DNA of 45,967 bases from Thermomicrobiales bacterium. Lineage in GTDB: Bacteria; Chloroflexota; Chloroflexia; Thermomicrobiales; UBA6265. This document shows positions 1 to 7,863 of this stretch, in pieces (the stretch's first letter is position 1; each line of letters starts with the position of its first letter). Both the position numbers and the translations under genes were made by a program. Location: NCBI GenBank assembly GCA_020432165.1, contig JAGQGU010000014.1:1174-47140 (forward strand), given 5' to 3'. The notes beneath the pieces were generated by a model. The model ran no database searches, had not been told where the DNA came from, and saw only the letters and a program-made list of their open reading frames with translations.

Positions 1-7
1 GGGATAA

Positions 8-47
8 ACCCTGGGGCTACGTTCTCCGGCACCCTGGGGCTACGTTC
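8..47. repeat. Tandem copies of the CGTAGCCCC-type repeat at the window edge
   Basis: The 17-mer accctggggctacgttc occurs at 8-24 and again at 31-47. Read on the minus strand, both contain GTAGCCCCAGGGT, which belongs to the same family as the GTAGCCCC palindromes seen near 2880, 31373, 39732, 39783 and 43482. The rest of 48-172 holds no gene that I can support. Confidence 0.6.
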
Positions 48-172
48 GGGAGAATCGGGGACTCCGAGGGCATACGCTGCAGGGTGCGTACGTTCGATAC
101 TTGTGGACGTTCACCAGAAGATATGGCAAATTGCGCCTAGATAGTGCGTAATTTGCCGTCCTGGATAGAGCA

Positions 173-1087
173 ATGGCCATCAGCATCGGAGCAACATCCG
201 AACACCTCCTGAAAGGCTTCGATCATGTGATCGCGTCGGTGGTGGACATGCTGCCGCGAGGAAAGTCGCAGCCAATTCCGCGCGCCTGGCAGGCAGAACG
301 AGGCACCCTGATCTCCTTCGCCAAGGTGCGGGTGACGGGTGGATTCCCCGGAAGCACACGCACGCGACACGCGCTTCCCAAAACAACCCTGCATCTGACT
401 GATCGCTGGCTCATCCTCGGCGAAGGGACTGCGAATGGGTTCGCGTTGCCGTTGGCGCGTCTGGATGGTTGCGCGGTCCGATACTCCGGTGGATTGCAGC
501 CACCTCACCTGGTTATCTGGTATCGCGATGGTGCCGGTTCAGGCTCGTTCGGCGTTACATTCGCGGGCACGGCTCGCAGCCGCACCGGTGCGTATCGCGC
601 GGAATTGTGGCGAGAGCAACTTGAGGCTGCAGGCGTCCCAGCAATCGAATCGAGCCAAGCTGAATTCTGCCCGCAACTTCATACCGATTGGGCAGCGATT
701 AAGTCGTTCGACTGCGAAGAGGTGCTTTTCGCCGGTTTGGCCAACGCCAGCGCGGGCGGAAACTTCGGCGAGCAAATCGATAGCGCCGAGGTCTGGATCA
801 CCGATCGCTGGCTGCTTTGGTGCCCGCAACATGGCACCGGCTTAAATGCACTGGCCCTGGATCGCATCGTCGATTGCCGTAGTGGTTTTGGCGATCGCAT
901 GACTATTGGAATCATGGACAATTGCGACGGTCGCTTCGATATCTACTTCGATTTCGGCGCAGAGGGTGATCGCACAAGTGCACGTGTGCAGGAGACCCTG
1001 GCTGCACTCGGTGTGCCAGTGGGTGACGCCACTACCCCAATCGCCCCCTGGCGCAAGGGCGGCACACTACCTCCCAGCGAGTTTTAG
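173..1087 (+). CDS. Hypothetical protein with internal two-domain duplication
   Basis: I do not recognise a named family for this 304-residue protein. It is built of two similar halves. Each half has a strand ending in TDRWL (residues about 76-80 and 210-214), then an ALPLARLDGC / ALALDRIVDC segment, then a Phe-rich strand, and ends in LEAAGVPA or LAALGVPV. This strand-rich, repeated pattern with a terminal helix recalls PH- or GRAM-like folds, but that is only an inference from spacing. There is no signal peptide, membrane segment or catalytic motif. The start at 173 is the first ATG of the frame; a weak GGATAG lies upstream. The gene stands alone, convergent with the serine hydrolase that follows. 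Confidence 0.7.
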   Translation: MAISIGATSEHLLKGFDHVIASVVDMLPRGKSQPIPRAWQAERGTLISFAKVRVTGGFPGSTRTRHALPKTTLHLTDRWLILGEGTANGFALPLARLDGCAVRYSGGLQPPHLVIWYRDGAGSGSFGVTFAGTARSRTGAYRAELWREQLEAAGVPAIESSQAEFCPQLHTDWAAIKSFDCEEVLFAGLANASAGGNFGEQIDSAEVWITDRWLLWCPQHGTGLNALALDRIVDCRSGFGDRMTIGIMDNCDGRFDIYFDFGAEGDRTSARVQETLAALGVPVGDATTPIAPWRKGGTLPPSEF

Positions 1088-1140
1088 TAGGTACTACCGC
1101 CGCTCCGTCGATCTGGTTGAGATTCGACCAGGCCAAAACC

Positions 1141-1938
1141 CTACAACAACTGCTCTCCGATAGCGGTACCAATGCGACCCGTGAAACGCTCGGCATCGTA
1201 TGGATTCGCAAATCCCTGCGTCAATACAGCAATAGCGATGTTCCCCCGTGGACCGGAGAGCACGCCGCAATCGTGGACGATGCCCTCGATACTACCGGTC
1301 TTGCCGGCGTACTCGATACCCTCGGGGAGATGCCGCGGCAGACGATCGCGGTGCTGCTGATCAGCGAGGCACTGTCGCATCCAGGCACAGAGTTCGGGTG
1401 TGGCAATCGCATCGTGATAGATCGCATCAAGGATATTGACCAGACCGATGGCGGTCGCGCGATTCTTCGATGGACCGGGCGGAATGTTGCGATCCATAAA
1501 GTTTCGCCCCATCACTGTTTTACCGACGTTCAGCTGCTGTCCCATCGCATTGATCTCGGGGATGCCGACCGCATTCATGAGGACATTACTGGTGGAGTTA
1601 TCGCTTATGGCGGTCATCAGCCAGGCGTGATCGCGCAGTGTAAGCTCGAGAGCGGGATCGAGCCAGTTGAGCACACCGCTGCCAGAAAGGCGAATCTCTG
1701 CCGCTGCCGGCAGCTTGTCATCAAGCGAGAGTCGACCATCGGCCACCGCCTGGGCCAACCCGGCCAGGATGAGGATTTTGATGGTACTGGCGCTGGGGAA
1801 ATCGTGATCACCGTTGATATCGAACCCCTCGCCCGTATCAAGATCGCGCACAGCGATGCCAACATCGGTGCCATCCGGTCGCGTATCAACGAGTTCGCGG
1901 ACAATTTGTTCCCACTCCAGGCTCATCGTCATCCCCAT
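1141..1938 (-). CDS. Class A beta-lactamase-related serine hydrolase
   Basis: This 265-residue protein carries the three active-site motifs of the penicillin-binding/class A beta-lactamase fold. SASTIK holds the S-x-x-K nucleophile (about residue 48), SDNSTSN gives the SDN motif (about residue 112), and KTGSIEG gives KTG (about residue 215). The omega loop, around RNFMDRNIPPGPSKNR, lacks the ExxLN catalytic glutamate of true class A beta-lactamases, so a related hydrolase or transpeptidase-like activity is as likely as drug hydrolysis. I see no signal peptide; the N-terminus begins MGMTMSLEWEQ, so the enzyme may be cytoplasmic or the start may be mis-set (an ATG at 1926 is an alternative). 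It is divergent from the SRPBCC gene. Confidence 0.8.
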   Translation of the reverse strand: MGMTMSLEWEQIVRELVDTRPDGTDVGIAVRDLDTGEGFDINGDHDFPSASTIKILILAGLAQAVADGRLSLDDKLPAAAEIRLSGSGVLNWLDPALELTLRDHAWLMTAISDNSTSNVLMNAVGIPEINAMGQQLNVGKTVMGRNFMDRNIPPGPSKNRATAIGLVNILDAIYHDAIATPELCAWMRQCLADQQHRDRLPRHLPEGIEYAGKTGSIEGIVHDCGVLSGPRGNIAIAVLTQGFANPYDAERFTGRIGTAIGEQLL

Positions 1939-2011
1939 TCAGGCATCAATCGTGCAACTATTGCTGTAGCACATGTACGGTAGCATGAAAGACCGAGAGG
2001 ACAAAACAGAG

Positions 2012-2461
2012 ATGATCGAGAGCATTCCCGCAGGCGAACAGCAGATAAGTCGTCGCGCTATCGTCAACGCACCGGTGGCGGAGATCTTCGCGCTGGTCGC
2101 GAGTCCACATCGACACCACGAACTGGACGGCAGCGGCACAGTAGGAGCGAACATCTCGGGACCCGAACGCGTGCAGCTGGGCGACACCTTCTCCACCCAT
2201 ATGAAGATGTTCGGTATCCCCTATAAAACGACCTCAAAAATCACACAGTTTGCAGAGAACCAGATCATCGAATGGCAAGTCGGTAACGTGGCGAAATGGC
2301 GCTGGGAGTTTCGCGAGATCGACTCTTCCACCACCGAGGTGACCGAGACCTGGGATATCCGCGCGGCCGCGGGTGCGAAGGTCATCGAGAAGATGATGGG
2401 CAAGCGCAATGCCAACGGAATTGAGGAGACACTGCGCAGGCTTCAGGAGAGGTATGCCTGA
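2012..2461 (+). CDS. SRPBCC (START/polyketide cyclase-like) family protein
   Basis: The sequence has the typical SRPBCC layout: an N-terminal strand (ISRRAIVNAPVAEIFALVASP), a central ligand-pocket region (GDTFSTHMKMFGIPYKTTSKI, then IIEWQVGNVAKWRWEF) and a long C-terminal helix (IEETLRRLQERYA). Such proteins bind small hydrophobic ligands; the substrate cannot be read from the sequence. The ATG at 2012 is preferred because GAGAGGA lies just upstream; in-frame ATGs at 1973 and 1985 have no ribosome site. The stop overlaps the ATG of the next gene (TGATG at 2459-2463), so the two are probably translated from one message. Confidence 0.8.
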   Translation: MIESIPAGEQQISRRAIVNAPVAEIFALVASPHRHHELDGSGTVGANISGPERVQLGDTFSTHMKMFGIPYKTTSKITQFAENQIIEWQVGNVAKWRWEFREIDSSTTEVTETWDIRAAAGAKVIEKMMGKRNANGIEETLRRLQERYA

Positions 2462-2766
2462 TGACAGACTACAAACTGCGGAAGGGCAAACGTGTGATCA
2501 TGCCCGATGCCGATACACTCGCGGCGGCGATTACGGCCCTGCCAGCTGGCATTCACACCGATCTGGCGAAGGTCCGAAGCGAGATCGCTCAGCAGCATGA
2601 CGCCGATCAATGTTGCCCGGTAACGGTGCAACGATTGCTGGTGACGTTCAGTGAGACGGGCGAAGTTCCCTATTGGCGAGTGGTGGATCCGGAGCGCCCC
2701 TTTGCCAGAAGATTGGTCGGTGGTGGCGAACGTGTGCGGGAGATGCTGGCGCGCGAACGAGCCTAG
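2461..2766 (+). CDS. MGMT-family DNA-binding-domain-like protein
   Basis: This 101-residue protein resembles a small group of proteins related to the DNA-binding domain of O6-methylguanine methyltransferases. The pattern is VIMPDADTLAAAI, PAGIHTDLAKVRSEIA, CCPVTVQRLL, then PYWRVVDPERPFARRLVGG, which matches their 'CP-T', 'PYWRVV' and terminal 'GG' landmarks. The canonical PCHR active-site cysteine is absent, so repair by methyl transfer is unlikely; a DNA-binding role is inferred. Translation is probably coupled to the SRPBCC gene upstream by the TGATG overlap. Confidence 0.65.
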   Translation: MTDYKLRKGKRVIMPDADTLAAAITALPAGIHTDLAKVRSEIAQQHDADQCCPVTVQRLLVTFSETGEVPYWRVVDPERPFARRLVGGGERVREMLARERA

Positions 2767-2790
2767 CGCCCAGCAACTCCCAGGCTACCG

Positions 2791-2998
2791 ATTGTTCGGC
2801 TGATTCCTCCCCTTCGCGTTGCTCAGGGTTCGGAATGACGTTGCAATCATCGAATCTCGCCGACCAGTACTCTCCAGTCGTAGCTCCGCGGTTGACCCGC
2901 GGGGGTGGAGGTGGGAGCATGCGTATCTGGCCTCTGGCAATGCCACCAATCGTTCGGTTGATTCCTCCCCTTCGCGTTGCTCAGGGTTCAGAATGACG
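2791..2998. repeat. Pair of 48-bp direct repeats around a GC-rich palindrome
   Basis: Two near-identical segments containing cctccccttcgcgttgctca and then gggttcRgaatgacg lie at about 2791-2839 and 2951-2998. Between them is cgtagctccgcggttgacccgcgggg (2879-2904), a member of the GTAGC palindrome family seen elsewhere in the window. The gap 2767-3010 between convergent genes has no believable ORF and is filled by these repeats. Confidence 0.75.
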
Positions 2999-3010
2999 AG
3001 GGTATCCAGG

Positions 3011-3676
3011 CTACCGCGCGAAGTGGTGCCAGGATCCTTCGGAAATAACCTCGTAGTCATCACCAACGACCTTGATCGCGCTGGCATCATCGATCGCGAA
3101 AGCAGGGCCAGTTATTTTCGCAGCCCAGCGCTCGGCGGCGGAGGAGGTGTTGCCGCTCCATCCCGGATAGTCCAGATGCGGGAAAATGGCGAAATCAACA
3201 AAACCGAGGGTCTCATCGCTCCCGCTTGGTGATTCCCATTGCACAAATTCTTCGCCGATGCGTGGCGTCATCACCATGCTACCTGCGCTAACCCCGACCC
3301 ACACCACATCCAGCGAGGGCAAAAGTTCCGCCAGTCCTGATTCCCGCATCCAATGCGCCAGGTAGAGCGCATCGCCGCCATCAACCAGCAGCACATCGGC
3401 TTGCTGCACCCATGGCAACCACATCTCCTCGCCAATACTGGGAAGAGTCGTCAATTCCAGAACACCAACCGACTTCCAGCCCAGCGACACCATCGAAGGT
3501 TCCGGTGAACTGCTAAGGAAGCGGTAGACCGCCTTCGGACCCGCCATGGGGTGGGCATAAGTCGCCGTAGGGATTGCAAGCGCGTTGCACTCTTCGATCG
3601 GCTTACCCAGGAGGTCAAGCAGGGCATTATGAATACTGGTGTTTGTGATCCCGCCGGAGGTGAGCAAAAGTTTCAT
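3011..3676 (-). CDS. Peptidase E-like protein (peptidase family S51)
   Basis: This 221-residue protein matches the S51 (dipeptidase E/cyanophycinase-like) layout. It begins MKLLLTSGGITN, has a Rossmann-like strand ADVLLVDGGDALYLAHWM, then the nucleophile elbow VGVSAGSMVM (about residues 127-136, Ser in G-x-S-A-G-S), and a C-terminal PHLDYPGW segment with the expected histidine. The family cleaves Asp-X dipeptides or similar small substrates in the cytoplasm. AGAGAGG upstream of the ATG supports the start at 3676. It lies 15 bp after the end of the RibD-type reductase gene, in the same direction, so the two may be co-transcribed. Confidence 0.85.
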   Translation of the reverse strand: MKLLLTSGGITNTSIHNALLDLLGKPIEECNALAIPTATYAHPMAGPKAVYRFLSSSPEPSMVSLGWKSVGVLELTTLPSIGEEMWLPWVQQADVLLVDGGDALYLAHWMRESGLAELLPSLDVVWVGVSAGSMVMTPRIGEEFVQWESPSGSDETLGFVDFAIFPHLDYPGWSGNTSSAAERWAAKITGPAFAIDDASAIKVVGDDYEVISEGSWHHFAR

Positions 3677-3691
3677 TGATGACCTCTCTTA

Positions 3692-4270
3692 TCACTCAAA
3701 TCTGGCCGAGCCAGGCGTAGGTCGGTATCGCATTGCCACCGCTCCCGACCGAAATTCCTGGCGATGCACAAGCTCAAGCTGAATCTGCTCACGTAGTCCT
3801 GCGAGCAAGGTCGGCCCATGTCCAGCAAGGACGGGCTGCACAACGAACTCGTACTCATCGATCAATCCCAGATTCGCCAGCGCAAGCGGCAGTGTTACAC
3901 CACCGACATACAATCCCTCGCCTGGTTCCTCTTTGAGCTGTTGTACTGTCTGCCTCAGGTCACCAGACAACAGCTCGGCATTCCAATCGACCTTGCCCAG
4001 GGTGCTGGAAACGACGTACTTCTTCGCCCGATCGATCGTCTCAGCGAACGGGATATCCCACTCACTCATCCAATCTGGCCATGTATCCGTGACAGGTCGC
4101 CGCCAGGCTGACTCCATCATTTCGTAGGTCACCCGGCCAAATAGCAGGGCATCGGCTCGTCCTATTGCATCGGTCCAATAGTTCATCGATTCCTCGTCTG
4201 GAGGAATTCCAGCCTCGTGATGACAGCAACCATCCAGCGTGACATTGATCGAATATCGAAGTGGTCTCAT
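3692..4270 (-). CDS. Dihydrofolate reductase family protein (RibD C-terminal domain)
   Basis: The protein shows the RibD_C/dihydrofolate reductase-like pattern: MRPLRYSINVTLDG at the N-terminus, ADALLFGRVTYEMM at about residue 40, VVSSTLGKVDWN in the middle, GLYVGGVTLPLALANLGLIDEY for nucleotide binding, and VQPVLAGHGPTLL near the end. Members are NAD(P)H-dependent reductases of unknown substrate, common in Actinobacteria and Chloroflexota. The start at 4270 is chosen because GGAGGACAACGAA precedes it directly; a longer frame up to 4327 lacks such a site. It is about 190 residues long, normal for the single-domain family. Confidence 0.85.
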   Translation of the reverse strand: MRPLRYSINVTLDGCCHHEAGIPPDEESMNYWTDAIGRADALLFGRVTYEMMESAWRRPVTDTWPDWMSEWDIPFAETIDRAKKYVVSSTLGKVDWNAELLSGDLRQTVQQLKEEPGEGLYVGGVTLPLALANLGLIDEYEFVVQPVLAGHGPTLLAGLREQIQLELVHRQEFRSGAVAMRYRPTPGSARFE

Positions 4271-4307
4271 TTCGTTGTCCTCCAGCGACCCAACATGCGT
4301 GGCGATT

Positions 4308-5057
4308 TCATGGCACATAGTCTCCAATCTCTCTCAATGGACTTCGCAACATCGCAGCCAATGCAGAGTCGAATTCTCCAACCTCCTGCATGAGCAGATG
4401 CACATGGTCGCGCAGCGAGCGCCGAAGTTCGTTGGCCTCCAATGATGTAGCACGGGCAGATACAAAACTCGCCAGAACTTGGGACGGAAGCGCATCCACA
4501 CCACGCAGTTGGTGATGGTTCAGGCCATGGCGCATGCACGCGAGCGCCAGTATGTAATCGCGCATATCGTCCAGTAATGTCAGCCCGTGCCACGGCTGGT
4601 TACGCGCGATGGATGATCGCACATGGAGTGCGTAGAGCCAGGCATAACCAGTCAGTCGTTCCGGCGATGGTGGTGGTGAAGCAACGGATTCACGGGGTGA
4701 GCCGAAGAGCAGGCGAAATCTGTCACTGGTGGCGGCAAAGGCATCGTTGGGCCAAAACGAGATATCGATCTGAAGCGATTCCGGCAAGAGAAAAACCCGG
4801 TATCGTGTGCTGCCGGCAAAGACATCGAGATGATGCGCCAACCCGTAGATATCGGCGATGTGCCTCGTCCAGCGATCGACGACGACAGCCTCATCGGTAT
4901 CGACAGCCAGCTGCAACGCGATATCGATATCGGAGAGATCATCCTGCAGACTGGTTGCTGACGATCCGACCAGCGCCGCACCCACGATATTTTCATCTGC
5001 CTGCGCAAGGGCAATCAATTCATCGCGAATGGCATTCCGCTGCTCGATGGTGAACAT
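4308..5057 (-). CDS. Nucleotidyltransferase-domain protein (aminoglycoside adenylyltransferase-like fold)
   Basis: An N-terminal polymerase-beta-type nucleotidyltransferase domain is visible: VGSSATSLQDDLSDIDIAL (about residues 30-48) holds the G-S and D-x-D motifs, and LQIDISFW carries the third acidic residue. A helical C-terminal half follows (LYALHVRSSIARNQ, DDMRDYILALACMRHG), as in streptomycin/spectinomycin adenylyltransferase-like proteins and many uncharacterised relatives. Substrate cannot be told. The ATG at 5057 almost abuts the stop of the YdeI-like gene (GTG at 5060 is an alternative), so the two are likely co-translated. Confidence 0.78.
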   Translation of the reverse strand: MFTIEQRNAIRDELIALAQADENIVGAALVGSSATSLQDDLSDIDIALQLAVDTDEAVVVDRWTRHIADIYGLAHHLDVFAGSTRYRVFLLPESLQIDISFWPNDAFAATSDRFRLLFGSPRESVASPPPSPERLTGYAWLYALHVRSSIARNQPWHGLTLLDDMRDYILALACMRHGLNHHQLRGVDALPSQVLASFVSARATSLEANELRRSLRDHVHLLMQEVGEFDSALAAMLRSPLREIGDYVP

Positions 5058-5059
5058 CA

Positions 5060-5500
5060 CTAATTGCCCGCAAGCTGCGCGATGATCTTTTCGATGTTCC
5101 TCGCTCTGGTTTCAGGTTTCTTCGCATTCAGCGCCGGGGTAACAAGGCGAAGCTGATTGGAATAGCTCATTGCATCCCAGGCGGCCTTCACTGCGGGGTG
5201 TTCGGCGAAATGGGCAGCGAGTTCCTCCGGTATCTCTACCTCTCGTGGAGCCGTATCGAGCGCGATCTCGATCTCGTAGGGAACATCGACCTCAAGCTTG
5301 CCTTCAGTACGACGCGCTTTGCTGCATGGGATGAGATACTGCCCGCCCATACTCGCAATCGAAGAGCGATAGGTGAAGCCGTTCAGAGTCACGCTCACTT
5401 TGGGATGCTTGCCACCATTGAGAGAATCGACAACCTCCGCAGGCACAACGATGCCCGCGTTATCGGCTTCCACCACAGTGAGTTGGGATACGAATTTCAT
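5060..5500 (-). CDS. DUF1905/YdeI-like protein
   Basis: The N-terminal part is a DUF1905-type beta-barrel (VVPAEVVDSLNGGKHPKVSVTLNG, then YRSSIASMGGQYLIPCSKA). The C-terminal helical part (PEELAAHFAEHPAVKAAWDA, then MSYSNQLRLV and ARNIEKIIAQL) is the YdeI/OmpD-associated domain, including its usual R-x-x-x-I-E-K end. Biochemical function is unknown for the family; relatives have been linked to peptide or bacteriocin resistance. The start at 5500 is set by CAGGAG six bases upstream; an in-frame ATG at 5506 is less well placed. It heads the short minus-strand run that continues with the nucleotidyltransferase. Confidence 0.85.
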   Translation of the reverse strand: MKFVSQLTVVEADNAGIVVPAEVVDSLNGGKHPKVSVTLNGFTYRSSIASMGGQYLIPCSKARRTEGKLEVDVPYEIEIALDTAPREVEIPEELAAHFAEHPAVKAAWDAMSYSNQLRLVTPALNAKKPETRARNIEKIIAQLAGN

Positions 5501-5578
5501 AGTCATCTCCTGATGCAGGTGTCCTATCAGTAGATTGCCACACCAGGTTCAGGTAGATTACTCAAATCTTGCAGTTAT

Positions 5579-6196
5579 CTATTTGCGGGTGGCGATCACC
5601 AAAGCGGCACCACCCAGAGTGGTAGCACCGATGCGATTGGTGATACGCATGGCGCGCGGTGTCTGCAAGAACTTGCGAGCGTAGTTCGCCGCGAAGACCC
5701 AACTGCAATCGGTAAACATCATCACCAACAGACAGGTCGCCGCGAGCGGCAGCCATGTCCCAACGGTGAAGGGCTGGGTGCCGATCAACGATGGCAGCAA
5801 CGCCAGGTAGAAGACCATAATCTTGGGATTACCGAGCGTCAGCGCCATACCGGCGGCGAACATCGACCACGGGTTCTGCCGTTTGGGTAACGAACCTTCT
5901 TCGGCGGCATGGGCAGGTTCACGCCACATCTTGATCGCCAGATAGATGAGGTAGGCGATACCGGCCCATTTGAGTACCTGAAAACCGGTATAGAACCTCT
6001 CCGCCAATGCAGACATACCCGCCAGTGAGACGGTCAGCCACATGACCTCGCCGATCCACATCGCCGCGAGAAAGGGCATGATATCGCGCCAACCATTCGT
6101 GATCACGCGCGAGACCAGTGCCGCGACGGATGGCCCTGGTGTACCGGCATTGATGAGCAGTGCCCCGGCAAACGTGGCGAGGGTGATGAGTTCCAA
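5579..6196 (-). CDS. LysE/RhtB family amino-acid exporter
   Basis: This 205-residue integral membrane protein has the six hydrophobic segments of the LysE/RhtB superfamily. The family signature NAGTPGPSVAALVSR sits in the first helix (about residues 16-30), and ALTLGNPKIMVFYLALLP marks the mid-protein conserved segment. Such proteins export amino acids or related small molecules by proton exchange. The substrate cannot be predicted. It is divergent from the alpha/beta hydrolase gene with an 83-bp gap that must hold both promoters. Confidence 0.88.
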   Translation of the reverse strand: MELITLATFAGALLINAGTPGPSVAALVSRVITNGWRDIMPFLAAMWIGEVMWLTVSLAGMSALAERFYTGFQVLKWAGIAYLIYLAIKMWREPAHAAEEGSLPKRQNPWSMFAAGMALTLGNPKIMVFYLALLPSLIGTQPFTVGTWLPLAATCLLVMMFTDCSWVFAANYARKFLQTPRAMRITNRIGATTLGGAALVIATRK

Positions 6197-6279
6197 AGAT
6201 CGTATCCTTCCCCAATTTTGAAGGCGACGGATGAGCGCGCCAGAATGCTATTGTCATCGAAGAAGAGGAGGTGTCACCA

Positions 6280-6942
6280 GTGACAAACACACCCCAATCC
6301 AGGCTTGTTACCAAAAGCTTTGCCTACGATGGCGGCAGGAACGTAACGGTTTCCATACCATCATCACCGCCGGAAGCGATTGTCTATGCCGGCGACGGCC
6401 AGCTCATTGCCTCATGGGGAGATCGTCTGCAGACGGACACTATCCCGCCAACCATGATCGTTGGTGTTCATCGCACATCCGCCCAAGACGAGATGGTACG
6501 CATCACAGAGTATTCTCCGAGTTTCGATGCAGAGATCTTTGCCGCCCACGAGCGTTTCTTCACGGAGGATGTTCGTCATTGGGTGGAGGATGAGTTTGGG
6601 GTCCATCTCCCACCTGAGCGGACGGCTGTGTGCGGAGTGTCAGCCAGTGGTGAGCTTTCACTCGCTCTGGGACTGCGGCATCCCGACCTGTATGGCTGCG
6701 TTTTCTCGATGTCGCCCGGTGGCGGTTATCAACCACCCGCATCGATACCCACCCCCTTACCGCGCGTCTATCTCACGGCAGGCACATTGGAACCGTTCTT
6801 TCTCGAGAACGCAACTCGCTGGGCAAATGCGCTACGAAACGCCGGAGTCGACGTGATCATGACCGAGCGACATGGTGACCACGGCGATCCTTTCTGGGCA
6901 GAAGAGTTCCCGCAGATGGTGTCCTGGGCATTTGGGCGGTGA
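6280..6942 (+). CDS. Esterase-D-like alpha/beta hydrolase
   Basis: The translated protein has an alpha/beta hydrolase layout of the putative esterase (esterase D/Fes-like) family. It contains a strand with MIVGVHR, the nucleophile elbow CGVSASGELSLALG (Ser in G-x-S-A-S), a following AGTLEPFF strand that would carry the acid, and a C-terminal GDHGDPFW with the catalytic His. No signal peptide is present, so it is cytoplasmic. The GTG at 6280 is preferred because AGGAGG lies at 6265-6270, nine bases upstream; the GTG at 6271 abuts that site and is too close. Confidence 0.8.
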   Translation: MTNTPQSRLVTKSFAYDGGRNVTVSIPSSPPEAIVYAGDGQLIASWGDRLQTDTIPPTMIVGVHRTSAQDEMVRITEYSPSFDAEIFAAHERFFTEDVRHWVEDEFGVHLPPERTAVCGVSASGELSLALGLRHPDLYGCVFSMSPGGGYQPPASIPTPLPRVYLTAGTLEPFFLENATRWANALRNAGVDVIMTERHGDHGDPFWAEEFPQMVSWAFGR

Positions 6943-7022
6943 ACACGTAGGGGCGGATCTTGAGCGAATGCGAAAGTATCCGCCCATCTCGGTCTCCGGC
7001 AAGGAAACACGAACCACCGAGG

Positions 7023-7382
7023 TCAGTCTGTCAGCAATTCCCGTATCATCTCGCGCACGGTGGCGAGTGTTTGTGGTCGCACCTCACTGCGGTATTTCTT
7101 CAGACGTGAGAAATCCAGAGTTCGAACCTGCTCGGGCAACGCCGTGGAGTCCTTGCTCAGTCCACCTTCCCCAGCTGGGATCTCAACCTGGTACTCCACT
7201 CTTCGCTCAGTACTGGTCACCGGTACAGCGATGACCAGTGAGCCGTTGTAAGTATTAAATCGGGTGCTGGAAACGATAAGCACCGGTCGTCGACCGGCCT
7301 GCTCCCTGCCCTGGGTAGGGTCAAGCACTGCATCCCAGATCTCGCCAGCTTTTGGAGCGAAATCGCGCAGTCGTTGGCTCAT
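7023..7382 (-). CDS. mazF: MazF/PemK-type mRNA interferase toxin
   Basis: This 119-residue protein is a MazF/PemK toxin: GEIWDAVLDPTQGREQAGRRPVLIVS at residues 13-38 carries the conserved G-E-I-W and the R-P-V-L core, followed by VIAVPVTST and the EQVRTLDFSRLKK segment typical of MazF C-termini. Family members cut single-stranded mRNA in the cytoplasm. It overlaps the antitoxin gene by 4 bp (antitoxin first), the usual order and coupling. It is 119 residues long, normal for the family, and no key residue is obviously lost. Confidence 0.9.
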   Translation of the reverse strand: MSQRLRDFAPKAGEIWDAVLDPTQGREQAGRRPVLIVSSTRFNTYNGSLVIAVPVTSTERRVEYQVEIPAGEGGLSKDSTALPEQVRTLDFSRLKKYRSEVRPQTLATVREMIRELLTD

Positions 7383-7660
7383 ATCTCTTCCCCATCAGTG
7401 AAGTAGGGTGGCTCGTTCGCCAATGACTCGGTCGTGAATGCATCCCACTCATGGAACTCATCCATATACTGCTGGTATGCCGCCTTATCTGCCTTGAATC
7501 GCTCCAAATCCTCAGCGACCTTTTGCCAAAATCGCTCCCGGTCGTATTTCTTTACCAGCTGGGCTACGATCTCGCCCATGGTTTGGTCATCCTCGCTGGC
7601 AATCTCCAGTAAACGAGCGTGGGTTTCGGTCGGCACCTTGATTGTGGTTGTACGTGGCAT
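7379..7660 (-). CDS. Ribbon-helix-helix antitoxin of the MazF module
   Basis: A 93-residue protein with a short ribbon-helix-helix DNA-binding start (TTTIKVPTETHARLLEIASE) and a long acidic, helical C-terminus (YQQYMDEFHEWDAF) suited to wrapping the toxin. It precedes mazF with a 4-bp overlap. The ATG at 7660 is chosen because GAGG sits nine bases upstream; in-frame starts at 7669 and 7675 are possible. On the minus strand a TATACT (7693-7688) lies 28 bp upstream and could be its -10 element. Confidence 0.85.
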   Translation of the reverse strand: MPRTTTIKVPTETHARLLEIASEDDQTMGEIVAQLVKKYDRERFWQKVAEDLERFKADKAAYQQYMDEFHEWDAFTTESLANEPPYFTDGEEI

Positions 7661-7788
7661 ATCAGTCATCCTCACAGTGTCATCATCAGTATACCAATCA
7701 CGACACTCAATGGATTACTACCGATGTGCCAATATCAAACAGATGCATGTCCGGCCACACGTTACAGCACAATCTCGTACAATAGAGG

Positions 7789-7815
7789 TTGTGGCGTGTT
7801 ATGGGTGCGTATAGT
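7789..7815 (+). promoter_or_regulatory. Candidate mreB promoter with TGCGTATAGT core
   Basis: TTGTGG at 7789-7794 and TATAGT at 7810-7815 are separated by 15 bp. The TGCGTATAG string at 7806-7814 is also the heart of the 18-bp element heading the three phage blocks, where it lies on the minus strand. The core is 50 bp upstream of the chosen mreB start. This is a prediction from similarity only. Confidence 0.4.
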
Positions 7816-7863
7816 ACCGGCGCGCCCTGCCACCAGTGCCAAACTGTGCGGAGGTGCACGTCA

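Noticed and set aside
1141-1938. Antibiotic-resistance class A beta-lactamase
   Set aside because: The omega-loop catalytic Glu motif and a signal peptide are not visible, so only the wider serine hydrolase family is supported.
2791-2998. CRISPR array
   Set aside because: Only two copies, with a 110-bp spacer holding a different palindrome; no cas gene is near.
7110-7140. tRNA-like GTTCGAACC string
   Set aside because: It lies inside the mazF reading frame and no cloverleaf can be built around it.
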